Below are positions 47,821-58,670 of a stretch of 64,000 bases of DNA, in pieces. The stretch comes from Diaporthe sp. PMI_573 (Eukaryota; Ascomycota; Sordariomycetes; Diaporthales; Diaporthaceae), in NCBI GenBank assembly GCA_021399435.1, contig JAJTUP010000039.1:620001-684000 (forward strand), in the 5' to 3' direction. Position numbers and translations under genes: made by a program. The first letter of the stretch is position 1; each line of letters starts with the position of its first letter. The notes beneath the pieces were generated by a model. That model was not told the origin of the DNA. It worked only from the letters and a program-made list of their open reading frames with translations, and did not search any database.

Positions 47821-49628
47821 ATGTTGTCGACTCCAGAGCTTGTACGCCTTAGACCAGGCCCAGTTCTTGCTACTGTGGGCTTGGTGGTATGCATAACCCG
47901 CGAGAACCGTGAAGAATAGAGACTGACTTCAAGATAGCTTCTTGTGCTTTATGTTCTCTCTAGATATATTTATTTGGCATTCTTTCATCCCCTCGCCAAG
48001 TATCCTGGACCGAAGGCTGCAGCCATCTCCGATGTAGGCCACACTTTCATCCCAATCATACTCTCAGAAAGACTATAACTGAAATGCACAGCTATGGTTC
48101 TATGTGTCGATTGCATCTGGTCGGCACCCCTTCAAAATGCAGGACCTCCATCGCAAGTACGGTAAGTATATTCTCTCGTGGATTACAATCGATTGTGTCG
48201 CTAAGCCAACAAATTTAAAGGAGATATCGTAAGGATCGGGCCCAATTGGTTGTCCTTCAGCAGCGCCCAGGCATACATGGATATCTATGCGCGGCCTAGC
48301 CATGGAAAGAAGGCATTCCTCAAGATTGGGGAATATGAGCGGCCAGGAGACATTTCCACGACGCGAGACCCTGATTTGCACGCTGTTCAGAAACGGGCTC
48401 TTTCCAAGGGTTTCAGCACTGCAGCGATGCGTGACCAGGAGAAAGTGCTGCATGAATATCTCAATTTGCTGGTCGAGCAGCTGCTCACCCTGGGTCAAGA
48501 AGGCCAAGTGGCGGTCAACATCGGCGAAGCGCTTAATTGGTTCACCTTGGACATTATTGGTAAGATGCTTCTCATGTCACTGTTCTGATTAATCACGCCG
48601 ACTCTTAACATTCTCTTGCCACCAGGTGATCTTGCGTTCGGGCAATCATTCGAATCCGTTACCAAGGCTTCCAATGAAGCATATTCGTTGATCGCCGACG
48701 CCCTGAGATACAGCAACGTGGAGTATCTCAAGCGACAGCGGCCGTATATCGGCCCCGTCGTTGCACGACTGCTGTTCCCGCGGTCCTTACGAGAGAAGCA
48801 CCTCAAGTATCAACGCCTGGCCTCGGCAAAGGCTGCAAAGCGCATGGAGAAGATTGACATCGACCGCCAGGATTTCTTCAGTCACTTAATCAGGGACGGT
48901 CGTATCTCGGAGAAGGAGCTGATGGCGACGGCCTGGACGCTGATCATGGCTGGCTCGGAGACCACGGCCACCGCGCTCACGGCCACCATCTTTTACCTCC
49001 TTCGCAATCCCAGAACTTTGAAAAGTTTAACCGATGAGATTTTGGCGAGTTTTCAGTCCGCTGAGCAGATCACTGGTTCGTATAATCCACTTATATCCAT
49101 CGTGGCATGCGTGGCACTTATACTATGGGAAAGCTAACAACAATACAAGGGGACTCTGTCCTTGGGTTGAAATATCTCAATGGCGTGATTGAAGAGGGGC
49201 TTCGACTTTTCCCGCCCCTGGCGATTGGGCTGCCGCGCGAGTCACCAGGTGCGGTCGTTGACGACCATTTCATTCCCCAGGGCACATGTGTGTCCGTAGA
49301 GAACTTTTCATTGTCATATGACACTCGTTACTGGGAGGAGCCCGAGTCTTTCAAGCCCGAACGGTGGCTCGGGAGTGGATTTGACCATGACGACAAACTG
49401 GCCCATCACCCTTTTTCCGAAGGTACGCGCTCATGTATTGGCAAGAATTTAGCGTACCTCGAGCTCCGCGTTCTGCTCGCCAGTCTTTTTTTTCACTTCG
49501 ATTGGGAGCTGGTCTCTACTGAAATAGAAGACTGGAATTCCGCCTGTCAGTGCTTTGCGCTGTGGACGATGCCCAAGTTGCTGGTCAAGGTTCGCCCACG
49601 TGGCACGACGCCGGTATCTAGGAATTAA
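47821..49628 (+). CDS. Cytochrome P450 monooxygenase (first of cluster)
   Basis: Six exons (47821-47886, 47938-48033, 48092-48161, 48221-48559, 48626-49075, 49150-49628) give exactly 1500 nt, 499 aa. Introns are 51-74 nt, most with recognisable branch points. The N-terminus is a membrane anchor (LLVLYVLSRYIYLAFFHPLAKYPGP) with the Pro-rich hinge, which targets the ER. The I-helix has AGSETTATAL, the K-helix Glu356 and Arg359 in EEGLR, then FKPERW, and the heme loop FSEGTRSCIG with Cys436. It needs NADPH-P450 reductase and should hydroxylate or otherwise oxidise the prenylated intermediate. The small first exon ending at GTATGC restores a full membrane anchor. The reaction catalysed cannot be predicted. 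Confidence 0.9.
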
Positions 49629-50153
49629 TATCAGTGAGCCAGAGCACGTTATGTATGGTCCAAGTCAGTTGTTTCTGTTGATCGAGGTCAAATACCACAG
49701 TGAATCACAGAAATAGATAGCGCTTCGACGTATCCGGTCATCCTATTCAATGCTTTGTTCCTTCTGGATCCAAATCATGTCCAGGTGGAATAACTCTCAA
49801 TTTTTGCATAACGTATGTGATGGGCTCAGTCGGTCCAGATCACTTGGACATCTTTTCGTCAGTGTCACGAGCAAGGAGGCATATACAGCATCATGCCATT
49901 GGCTATCTGGGTACACCAACGACTGAGATCTCATTCAAGCCATTAGAGTCTTCTGTTTATATCGCATCAAATAGCTTCAATTAATCACTGTAAGAGTTCA
50001 ATGTGTATGTGGCAATTGGATAAGAGCCATGAAGTATATTTTTGTCTATTCACCGGGCTATATATAACATTCTCTGTGCCGGCTTTCCTTACCCAGCTTG
50101 AAATGATCCCAATGTTCAAACACAGACACCTTGGACTTGGAGTCTTACTTCCT
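49629..50153. other. Intergenic region between convergent genes
   Basis: No gene is seen. It holds the 3' flanks of the P450 (left) and the dioxygenase (right), which are transcribed towards each other. Confidence 0.4.
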
Positions 50154-51596
50154 TCACTGCTGCACAGGAATGGGTACAGGGCCGCTTGGCTGCCTGGTGG
50201 CTGGAAGCCAACCTTGATGAGCTGTGCGAGGGCCGAACTCGACCGGATAGTCAATCTTTGTATGCATCACACCCCAGTTGTACCAGAGAACATGGTCACC
50301 CTCTTCCTCCGGACCAACATAGATGTTTTCCGGTCGCAGGATCCGGAGCTGCAAATTAGTAAGGAAGTCTCGGACTCCCTTGACGTCGTCGATCACCCTG
50401 GGTTTCTCTTCTGTGCTGTTGCGGATGAACAGACGGCGCACCACGTTGGGCTGTATCTGCAGATGCTTCTTTCCGGTGACAGCGTTCATCCAGACAAGAG
50501 GAAGCTGTGTAATAGTTTCCAATGGGTCAGCTTTTTCTTTTCGTGTATCAGGGCGCTCTCCAACAGGGCAGGGGTGATGCTCACAATGTGCTGATGATTT
50601 GGATCCCTGGGCATCGCCTCCATAACAGCATCCGGTACCTCTCTGCCCTCATTGGCAACATTGAGGCCATTTGGATTGCCGCGGCAGCCCAGAATCCACT
50701 CATAGGGGTAGTACATGTATTCGCACCAGCTATGGTCCACCATTTTCTTCTCCTCGTCGCTGAGCATGTCGTATAATTGAGCTGTGCTGAAGAAGCCGGT
50801 TCTTCCAGGCTTGATCTTCTTGGTCAAGCCTGAACCATCTGCCCAATCGACTGTCTGCTCTCCCTCGGGAAGCTTGATGCAACGGAATGAGGTGAAGAGG
50901 GGCGGGTTGATAGCGTATTGCGGGCCATCCATGTGCCATGATTGAAAGCGAGTGATGCCCTTTTGGAAGTCCTCTTTCGGCAGGGGCTTGGAGTAATAGG
51001 CATCCGCAAACGCTTCGCTCAATTTGATATCCTTCAAGCCGTAGTGGTCTTTTCCCTGATATCCCTTACCCATGAGATACAGACGGCCGCTGTTGGGGAT
51101 CGTGCTGTAGCCCAGCTTGGCCTGTCATGGGACACAACCTGTCAGCATGCTGGTCAATGAGAAATCATAGTGAATGGAAACCGTCCTCACAAGAATGCCC
51201 TTGCCCTCGGGGTTGTAGAACTTGGCCCACTCCTCGTCCGTGAACTCGGGGGAGCCGGGGTCGAGCTTCTGCAATATTTCCCAGTTCTTGCCCGGGAGTT
51301 CGTTCTGCTGGCCTTTGATCACCAGGACGAGGTGCTGCTGCAGCAAGTCTCGGAGTTGGTCGATGCCGGCATCTGCACATTGTCAGTTTGCGTCCACACT
51401 CCCTTCGAGTACGAACCGCCATCAGGCTGCATCAGGCCTACCTGTGATGTTGTTGAGATCCAGTCCGTGGATCTCGGCGCCAAACTGTGAAATATTAACG
51501 TTACCACCTGGTCGAGTGAGCATCAAGTCCAAGTGAGCTTACGGTCAAGCCTCCCCCAAATGGCTTTAGGTGGAAAGTCTCCTCGGAACTGCCCAT
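50154..51596 (-). CDS. Fe(II)/2-oxoglutarate dioxygenase, TauD/xanthine-dioxygenase-like
   Basis: Five exons (51543-51596, 51442-51484, 51191-51372, 50585-51121, 50154-50504) give 1167 nt, 388 aa. The protein starts MGSSEETFHLKPFGGGLT, then FGAEIHGLDL, typical of the TauD fold. The facial triad is visible: His156 and Asp158 in SWHMDGPQY and the distal His353 in NWGVMHTKIDYP, with Arg365 in FGPR for the 2-oxoglutarate carboxylate. The region around LPLVWMNAVTGKKHLQI resembles fungal xanthine dioxygenase (XanA). An apparent frame change near 50520 is explained by an 80-nt GTGAGC...ACAG intron with a CTGAC branch point, so the gene looks intact. In a biosynthetic cluster a hydroxylation, desaturation or ring modification is more likely than purine use. 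This is inference. Confidence 0.88.
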
Positions 51597-53713
51597 TGCG
51601 AGATAAGCAAATTATGAATAGAGAATCCGTTCAAGAAATGTTACACGATATCTGAGTGAAATGCTCGTCCCTTTGATGTAATCTCGGGATTCGCGCAAGA
51701 ACCTTCCAAGAAGCTTTGGATCCTCGGCTAGTCCTTGAGTTGGACGGTGAGCGGAGGGGGCAGTGCAGGACTGGACAAGTCTGTATGAATTGAAGCGACG
51801 CAAGGCAGCGGAGGAAATCGGCATGCAATGGTTGAGGTATCAGAGAACGTTGGTTGATTCGAGTCTCGCCAATCACATTTAAATAGGTCGTCCCGCTATC
51901 CTGGGTCGTTTAGGTCTGCAAACCATGCTCGAGGGTCGGAGACCACCGACGGAGAATGAGCTGGGGCCCTCACGAGAGTTCTCAACATTTAGCCCTATCC
52001 TGCCAGTGATGGACTTAGAACGGGGAGTACCTGGTACGGCCAGATTTAGATAGAGCAGATGAGGAGATCAGGGGTATGCGGCATGCCATCAGGCGTTAGA
52101 CTCTAGTGAGTACAAAAGCCATAGCACTTGCTGGGATGCCCATGCACCTAACAGGAGTCATAAGGGTCTTTTGCCAAGTTCGTCGCAGAAAGCAAAAATC
52201 AACGCCTTTTACTTCCAAAGAGGTAAAACTTTAACTTAAGCTTCAGGATTTTGAATACGTATAAACCTTTGCAGGCATGACATATGTCTACTTTTAACTT
52301 CTCCCGAGGTCGCTCCTACCCCACAATTGAGCAGCTTGTCACTTGGTCGGTGTAAGCCACATAGCTGTACACCTACTCGACTCAGACAGAAAAGGTTGTA
52401 TGAAAGGCGATTATGATACCGACAGGGCCAAGCCTAGCCAAGCCTGATCCACTTCTTTCACGGCAACATTGAGCATAGCAAGAGCCTAACGCAATTGATG
52501 ACTCGGAAATAAAACCGACTCGGACCATGTCGAAGTTGCGATGTGCAACCAAGCTTCTAGGTAACAAGCTGTGATAACTTACGACTCATGGCTTCGTCAG
52601 CTGCATGTTGTCAGACGGTGGACACGTTAGAACAGGAATTCGGCACATTTTGATTCGAATTCCTGGTTGAAGAATATGCACATCATAACCTGGGATCTCG
52701 GTCTATGAAACTGTCCGTCTCCAGAACTGGGACTGAATCGCACAGATACGAAGAACTGGCAGAAGGTAACAGCTCAAGGGCGATCAACCGCGAATGCTTT
52801 TGGATGGGTGCGCGGTACAAAGCGGGTCGGCGCATGTGGAAGTAAAAGCAGTCAGACTTGACATACACAATCCAGCACCATAACATTCAGTTTGTAAAGG
52901 GTCCCTTTTGCCCGCAAGAATTTTCCAGAAGCTTTATGAAATGATGTAAACAAAAAACAAGGGTAATTATAATATATAGGCTTTTGTCAAAAACAAAAGG
53001 TCCTATTCTCTTACTATTCTATTTGGAAATTGTTATGGAGCTTCTGCTTGCTATGTATAGGTCGCACCTACCGAATACAAGAATATCTGTAGTATTTGCG
53101 GCAGTAGAAAAGGAGCGGAATAGGTAGGTGAATCAGATCTCGTGTAATTTGAATTGGGCTGACACCGCGTGTCCTTCTCCGCGCGCGATGGTTTCATGTG
53201 ATATTCCTAGCGCCTGTACTCTAATGGCCATGTGAGGGTGACTGGAGGTTTGGGAAGATCATCCTGACTCGATCTGACGAATACGGAAAGATGATTCATG
53301 TGCATCATTAACAACATATGCACGGCAAGGCAAAGCATGGTAATGGGATAGTGAAAGTCAAGTTTGAGCCGGAGTGTGTTGTATCCACTTCCACATAGTG
53401 GATTCTAAGGTGCCCTGAGTCAGTCAAAACCAATACTTTGAGACCGAGAGCAACGAAATCAAGAGGGCTTCATAACGAAGCTAGTTGATTACTAAAATTG
53501 CCTGAGGAGGGAGTGTCCGTCCTTCCCAACCGCATCGGCCTCGATGCGTTTATCTCCTGCTGATGTTTCAAGGCCAGTGACGCATAACAGCTTCGATTGT
53601 GAAGAGGATGGTTCTGCACCCATTTAACTCGAGCCCGAACAGCGCTCAAGCGCTGACAACACTCGTGGAAACCGAAGCTTTGTTCATGAAAGAAGTCTGC
53701 GTACCGGCGATTG
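51597..53713. other. 2.1-kb intergenic region between divergent cluster genes
   Basis: The dioxygenase and the second P450 are transcribed away from each other, so both promoters lie here. No gene, transposon or family-like fragment is recognised. The stretch 52920-53060 is AT-rich. The length is unusual for this cluster and could hide a lost or unrecognised gene. Confidence 0.4.
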
Positions 53714-55434
53714 ATGATCACAGCATGGCTCTTCTTCTTTGCGCTCTTGTCAGAACATCCTCTTTCTCCCCCCGGCGCGCAAACGGTACTGACTCTTTTG
53801 AGCAAGATTTTCGGCAGCATCATTGCCAAGACCTTGTACAATGTCTTGTTCCACCCCCTGAGAAAGTTCCCCGGTCCATTACCGGCAAGAGCCAGCCGCC
53901 TTTACTATTCGTATTATCGAAGCACCGGGCAGCTTGAGATCAAAACCAAAGAGCTTCACGAAAAATACGGCAGTGTGCTCCGAATTGCCCCAGATGAGTG
54001 TTAGTTATATTAGATTCTATGCGTAGGGGCGCACCAGCTGATGTGCGAACAGTGAGCTTTGTCACCGGCGCTGCGTGGACTGATATCTACGGCTCGAAGC
54101 CCAAAAATGGCGGCGGCAAGCGGCTGGCAAAGGAGCCGTTCTTCTATCTTGGAGCCATGGCACCCAACGGCGAAAAGAACCTAGGCGCTAGCTTAGACGA
54201 CGACCACGCTCGTATCCGGGGAGTGCTGTCGCATGCCTTCTCGGACAAGGCATTGCACTCCCAAGAGCACGTTTTAAGAGACCATGTCACTCACATGGTA
54301 CACCGAATTCAGCAGCTCGGTGGAGCGCCGACGGATGCGGTGCGCTGGCTGCAGCATTGCACCTACGACATCATCACAGACCTCTCGCTGGGCACCAGCG
54401 CTGGTGCGCTCGACTATGATACCTGGAACCCCTCGGCTCATCTGGTATTCGAGAGCGTCAAGGAGGGCATTGCGGCTATCGAGGTCTTGCGCTTCTTGCC
54501 ACTTCGATCCCTATTGGTGCGCCTGCTGATGCAAGTATTTGGAACTTCGCGCCGCCTGGCTTTCGACACGGCAGTCGAGAAGGCAGGGATGCGCATGGCC
54601 ACGGGCAACTACGAACGGTCGGACTTCATGTCTTATATCTTGCGAGCCAATGAGACGTCCAAGGAACTGACGTCTGCCGAGATGACGGCGAATGTTGCGC
54701 TGCTGATTGATGTCGGATCGGAGACCACGGCGTCAATGCTCTCGGGCTTCTTGTTCTACGTTGCTAGGGACCCGGCCATCTTGGACCGTCTGACCAGAGA
54801 AATACGCGACGAGTTTGACACGGCGGAGCAGATTAATTTGAAAGGACTGACTGCGCTGCCGTATCTTCATGCTGTTCTTCAAGAAGCACTACGACTGTAT
54901 CCGCCAGTTGCAGGAGCCACTCCTCGCGTGACACCCCAATCTGGCGCTTTAAGTATATTCAAACTACCCGATATTGCTCCAGCTCAGAGATTTGCTAACA
55001 TATCGATAGTTGATGGTCATTTTGTTCCCGGTAACATGACTGTAGCTATCAACCAGTACGCTGCGTATAGAGTCGGCACCAACTTCACGGATCCTCTCCA
55101 CTTCAACCCTGCGCGTTGGTTAGGCAAAGAGCACTTCTCGCGCGATAGGCGTGACGTGTTCCAACCTTTTAGTCTAGGGCCAAGGGACTGTCTCGGTAGA
55201 AAGTGAGTGAAAACACTTCCCATATTGAGAGAGAAAAAAAGAAATGAATACGCTAACATGATGTGAACCAGCCTCGCGTGGGCTGAAATGAGGCTCATCG
55301 TGGGCAATTTGCTGTGGGCCTTCGATTTAGAGTTGACTTCGACATCTCAAAATTGGAACAACCAGAGAACTTGGTTCATATGGGATAAACCAGATCTGAT
55401 GATCCGATTTCAGCCGCGCCCGCTTGTTGGTTAA
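53714..55434 (+). CDS. Cytochrome P450 monooxygenase (second of cluster)
   Basis: Four exons (53714-53999, 54053-54952, 55010-55202, 55272-55434) give 1542 nt, 513 aa. Introns are 53, 57 and 69 nt; the 57-nt one is a multiple of three and open, but has a GTATAT donor, CTAAC branch point and ATAG acceptor. The chain shows a membrane anchor (ITAWLFFFALLSEHPL), then KTLYNVLFHPLRKFPGP, RIAPDELSFVTGAAWTDIYG, and an I-helix with DVGSETTASML. Glu373 and Arg376 lie in QEALRLYPP, with PARW and the heme loop FSLGPRDCLGRN with Cys456. The layout is of the CYP clan common in fungal secondary metabolism. It is distinct in sequence from the P450 at 47821-49628, so the two probably act at different steps. 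Confidence 0.92.
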
Positions 55435-57163
55435 GCAACGATGGAAGACTGTATCTCCTGGTCGAATAGTAAACTTTATTGGGATCATAAAGGTCAACTG
55501 GCATGTGTAACCGCTATTGGTATTTCGAAACCTATCACTTCCCAACGCAAATGGCGAATACTATAAAAGTAACGGTACAATTTTACGGTTTCAACTCTAC
55601 GCAACTTGTGAAGTCCCACAACTTGAACATGCTGCGACCGGTCACCTAGACTCTGTTCAGATTAGTCGTGAAGTATGTATCCCTATCCTAATCATAGTCA
55701 AATTGGGCTAGCGCCGCCAATTCCCGCGCACAATGCTCAGGGTATGTCCGGGGCTTCACATAAACAAGCCGCAGTACGATGAGTTTAATTGAGAAGTAAT
55801 AAATTGTAGTCTAGGGTATTGCCTTCTCTGTGACAGTGCGACATCTATTTACTGCTTAGAACAATAGATGTTCAGTCGATTATTGTAGTCGTTTAGCCGT
55901 CACCCTGGATTTGGTAGCGGTAGTCAAGGTTCTTGTCATTCACGATGGCACAGGGAAGTTTTGTGGATATTTTATGGCCAAGGCATTGACGGTCTATGCG
56001 TGAGTCTTTTAGGGGCAAGGGGGACATGTCTGTCCGTGTATTTGTGACGTCGGTTCTCTCGGAATGCCCAGCGACATAGAGTCGGGTAATTACTCGGTAA
56101 GATGCACGACGTGATCCTACCGAGGTCGAACATTGGAGCACGATTTGACAACGCATATTTTCCACTCCTCAACCAAGCGGCATGTCGCTGCGATTCAGTC
56201 GTGTCGTCGGGTTCTGCGTAACAAGTCTGGGCAAAAAGCAAGTCTTCACCGGGGCCGAAAAGCCCTCTGCGCGCTGGGGCAATGACAGCGGAACATCCCG
56301 AAAGATGAACGCTGGCTGGGAGCACTGACTGGGAGCACCAAACGCGATTGGCAAATGCCAGATGTAACCTTCTTGGCAACTGACCGGTCGAGTAGACTTT
56401 GGCTCTTTACTAGCGTCCCTCCTCCGCCAACGGGGCGGGATTCAAAGAAATAGGAATGTCTTGAGTCAGAATGAAGCCAAGAATGGGTATGATTAAGTGA
56501 ACGATACCGGATTTTATGGATATAACCTCATATGCCGATGGCCTTCGCAGGCCCGCTATTGAAGGTTTTTTTACTGACACGTATTAATGGTCGTTAATCG
56601 TTCAAGGAGAATGCCGCGCCGATCTTTGAATCAGGCATGGTCGCTTTAACTCCTAGGAGGTTCGTCGAAGATTAATTTTATAATCCTGGATATAGACTCC
56701 CGCCACTGCAGGCACTTTTGGATTGTCACTTGACTAATAGCGTCGTAAGTTGCCGCAGCGAACAAGGGTACATGAGGTGGGCCCATCGCGAGAAGAGTGT
56801 GGGCTCCTTGTCCAGGTAGCGGAGGAACATCAGGCAAGGCTAGAGAGAGATGCTATACGTATTGATCCAAGATTGGTACCGATTAGTCTTGCAGGAGGCA
56901 ATTGTACCTGAGTCAGGGAGGGGCGATATTCCTGGTACAGAATCGCACAGAATTCAGAGGGTCGGATGATATGGGTCCATCCTACGGTTCGAGTATCCAG
57001 AAGATCGATTAGCCTGCTCAAAAGCCTGGCTTTATAATTCGACAACTTTTGGGACAGGTTTGCTAGGTGACTGAGACACAAGTAATTCGCGCCGTGTAAC
57101 CTGCTAGCGTACAACACTTCTTGCTCTCAGCCCAAATCCATTTTCCTCAGCCTATACGTCACG
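55435..57163. other. 1.7-kb intergenic region
   Basis: No gene is recognised. Minus-strand frames at 55972-56379 and 56646-57117 are open for 60-135 codons but show no domain. The right end is the promoter of the AsaB-like gene. Confidence 0.4.
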
Positions 57164-58272
57164 ATGGCAGCCACTGAAATTGCATATTCTCACAATGCTG
57201 CAGCCACGTTCCACTACATGGACTTGACTGACCCTAGCTTTGCTGACCCGGTCTCGTTTCCCTCGGATGACGCGGAGCGGTAAGCACTGGAAACCCGTCT
57301 CCATCCATCGTGCGCACCCAAGCAGCAATCATCAAGTAGTAGTACCTAACATCCTTATCAAAACAAAGTAAGAATATTGCCAACCTGCCTGGAAACAAGA
57401 AGCCAGCAGTTTCGCTCGATTTCGTGGTGCAGGATATCAGTGCACAGCTAGACAAATACACACTCGACACTCATGGGTTCCAGTACATCAAACACAAGAG
57501 CAAGTTATCTAAAGATGACTTCGCCGATGACGAGAAAGTCAGAGCCGTCTATTACCCGGAGTCGATTGATTTAATCAAAAAGATGTACGCCGTCCGTATC
57601 CCTTTTACTGGTCCGTTGTGGCACAGCTGACCAGTGCTTCTCATTTGTAGGACAGGCGCGTCGTACGTGCACGTGTACGAGCATAACTCTCGAGGACCTG
57701 TTAAGCCCGATCAGAACAAGGCGATTCCAATGTCATGCCCCTGCCACTTTGTTCACTGCGACCAGTCGTACAACGGCGCGAAGACGATCGCCCTCAGTCG
57801 CATCCCGGACAAGGCTTTCGCTGAGAAGGCGGTCCAGGGACACTTTGGCGTTATTAACGTAAGCATTTGTCCCACAGAGGCTCTCACATCTCTCACATCA
57901 ACGTGCTGACCAGGACATTCTGAAAAGGTCTGGCGTCCTGTACGGACAATATACAAAGACCCATTTGCCTGTGCCGAAGGTGTCTCCGTTGTAGATGAGA
58001 CGGACCTGGCCCCGATGCCCATCCAGGCTGATGACATATTGGAAGAAGGCTGGGCGGTGGGGCCGAACAAGCAGCACCGCTGGTACTTCAAGTATGCACA
58101 GCAGCCAGACGAGGTCCTGTTGTTCAAGAACTACGACTCCCACGGGAAAGTGCGAAGGATTGTTCATTCTGCTTTTATCGACCCGGCACATGTTGATGAC
58201 GACGACAGGGAGAGCATTGAGCTGCGCTGTGTTGTTGTTTTTGGTCAATCTCCAAATGAGAACATCGTCTAG
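57164..58272 (+). CDS. AsaB/CmcJ-like non-heme iron hydroxylase/desaturase
   Basis: The exons are 57164-57279, a second ending at 57584, 57651-57858 and 57928-58272. Features are DKYTLDTHGFQYIKHKSKL, DDEKVRAVYYPESIDLIKKMTGAS, VHCDQSYNGA and INVWRPVRTIYKDPFA, with a C-terminal WYFKYAQQPDEVLLFKNYD. This order is that of the fungal AsaB/GA4-desaturase/CmcJ-like family, members of which catalyse hydroxylations, desaturations or ring closures. The His-x-Asp of VHCDQS is a likely iron ligand pair. The start of exon 2 is uncertain. Splicing at 57410/57411 keeps the frame (843 nt, 280 aa) but drops the well-fitting RKNIANLPGNKKPAVSL segment. Splicing at 57369 keeps it, but the frame then fails near 57420 as if one base were missing. 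The gene may thus be intact or carry a single deletion. Confidence 0.75.
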
Positions 58273-58670
58273 TCTGCCACAAGAAGGTTCACGGAGGTTG
58301 GCTACCCCACGAGCTAAGCCAAGGTATCCATGAGTTCGTATGAAATCAATTGATCTTTAGCTATCTGCCTCGAGACGCACAATTGCTGGAAAACAAATAC
58401 GTGCTCTACTTCTTTTCTTTCGAAGAACCATGGAAGATAAAAGGTAGAAAAGGGATGACAAAAAGGAAAAAGAACGAACGTGGCAACGCGATGCAATTAG
58501 TCAGTCAATCTTGTGTCAAAGTCAATTTTTTGCTGGCCTGCGTGAATCGAATCATTGATCATAAATTGCCCACGTCCGCTATGCTTCAATGGACTGCGTT
58601 CTTTTCAGACTCTGGTCTCTTAATAAACTGGTCACACAAAACTCCTCACTCTTTTCATATTGTAGTCGAA
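58273..58670. other. Intergenic region between co-directional cluster genes
   Basis: About 400 bp between the AsaB-like gene and the glycosyltransferase-like gene. The frame of the latter is open upstream to 58350, but the upstream sequence lacks family resemblance and is read as promoter and 5' UTR. Confidence 0.4.

Noticed and set aside
50500..50584. Apparent frameshift in the TauD-like dioxygenase
   Set aside because: An 80-nt intron with a GTGAGC donor, CTGAC branch point and ACAG acceptor joins NHQHI to LPLVWMNAV in frame and matches the spacing of the XanA family.
55972..56379. 135-codon minus-strand open frame between cluster genes
   Set aside because: No family resemblance, no splice extension and no promoter signal. 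It is probably chance.
56646..57117. Two adjacent minus-strand frames upstream of the AsaB-like gene
   Set aside because: They can be loosely read as one protein with a frame change, but no motif is recognised and the second would overlap the promoter of the AsaB-like gene.
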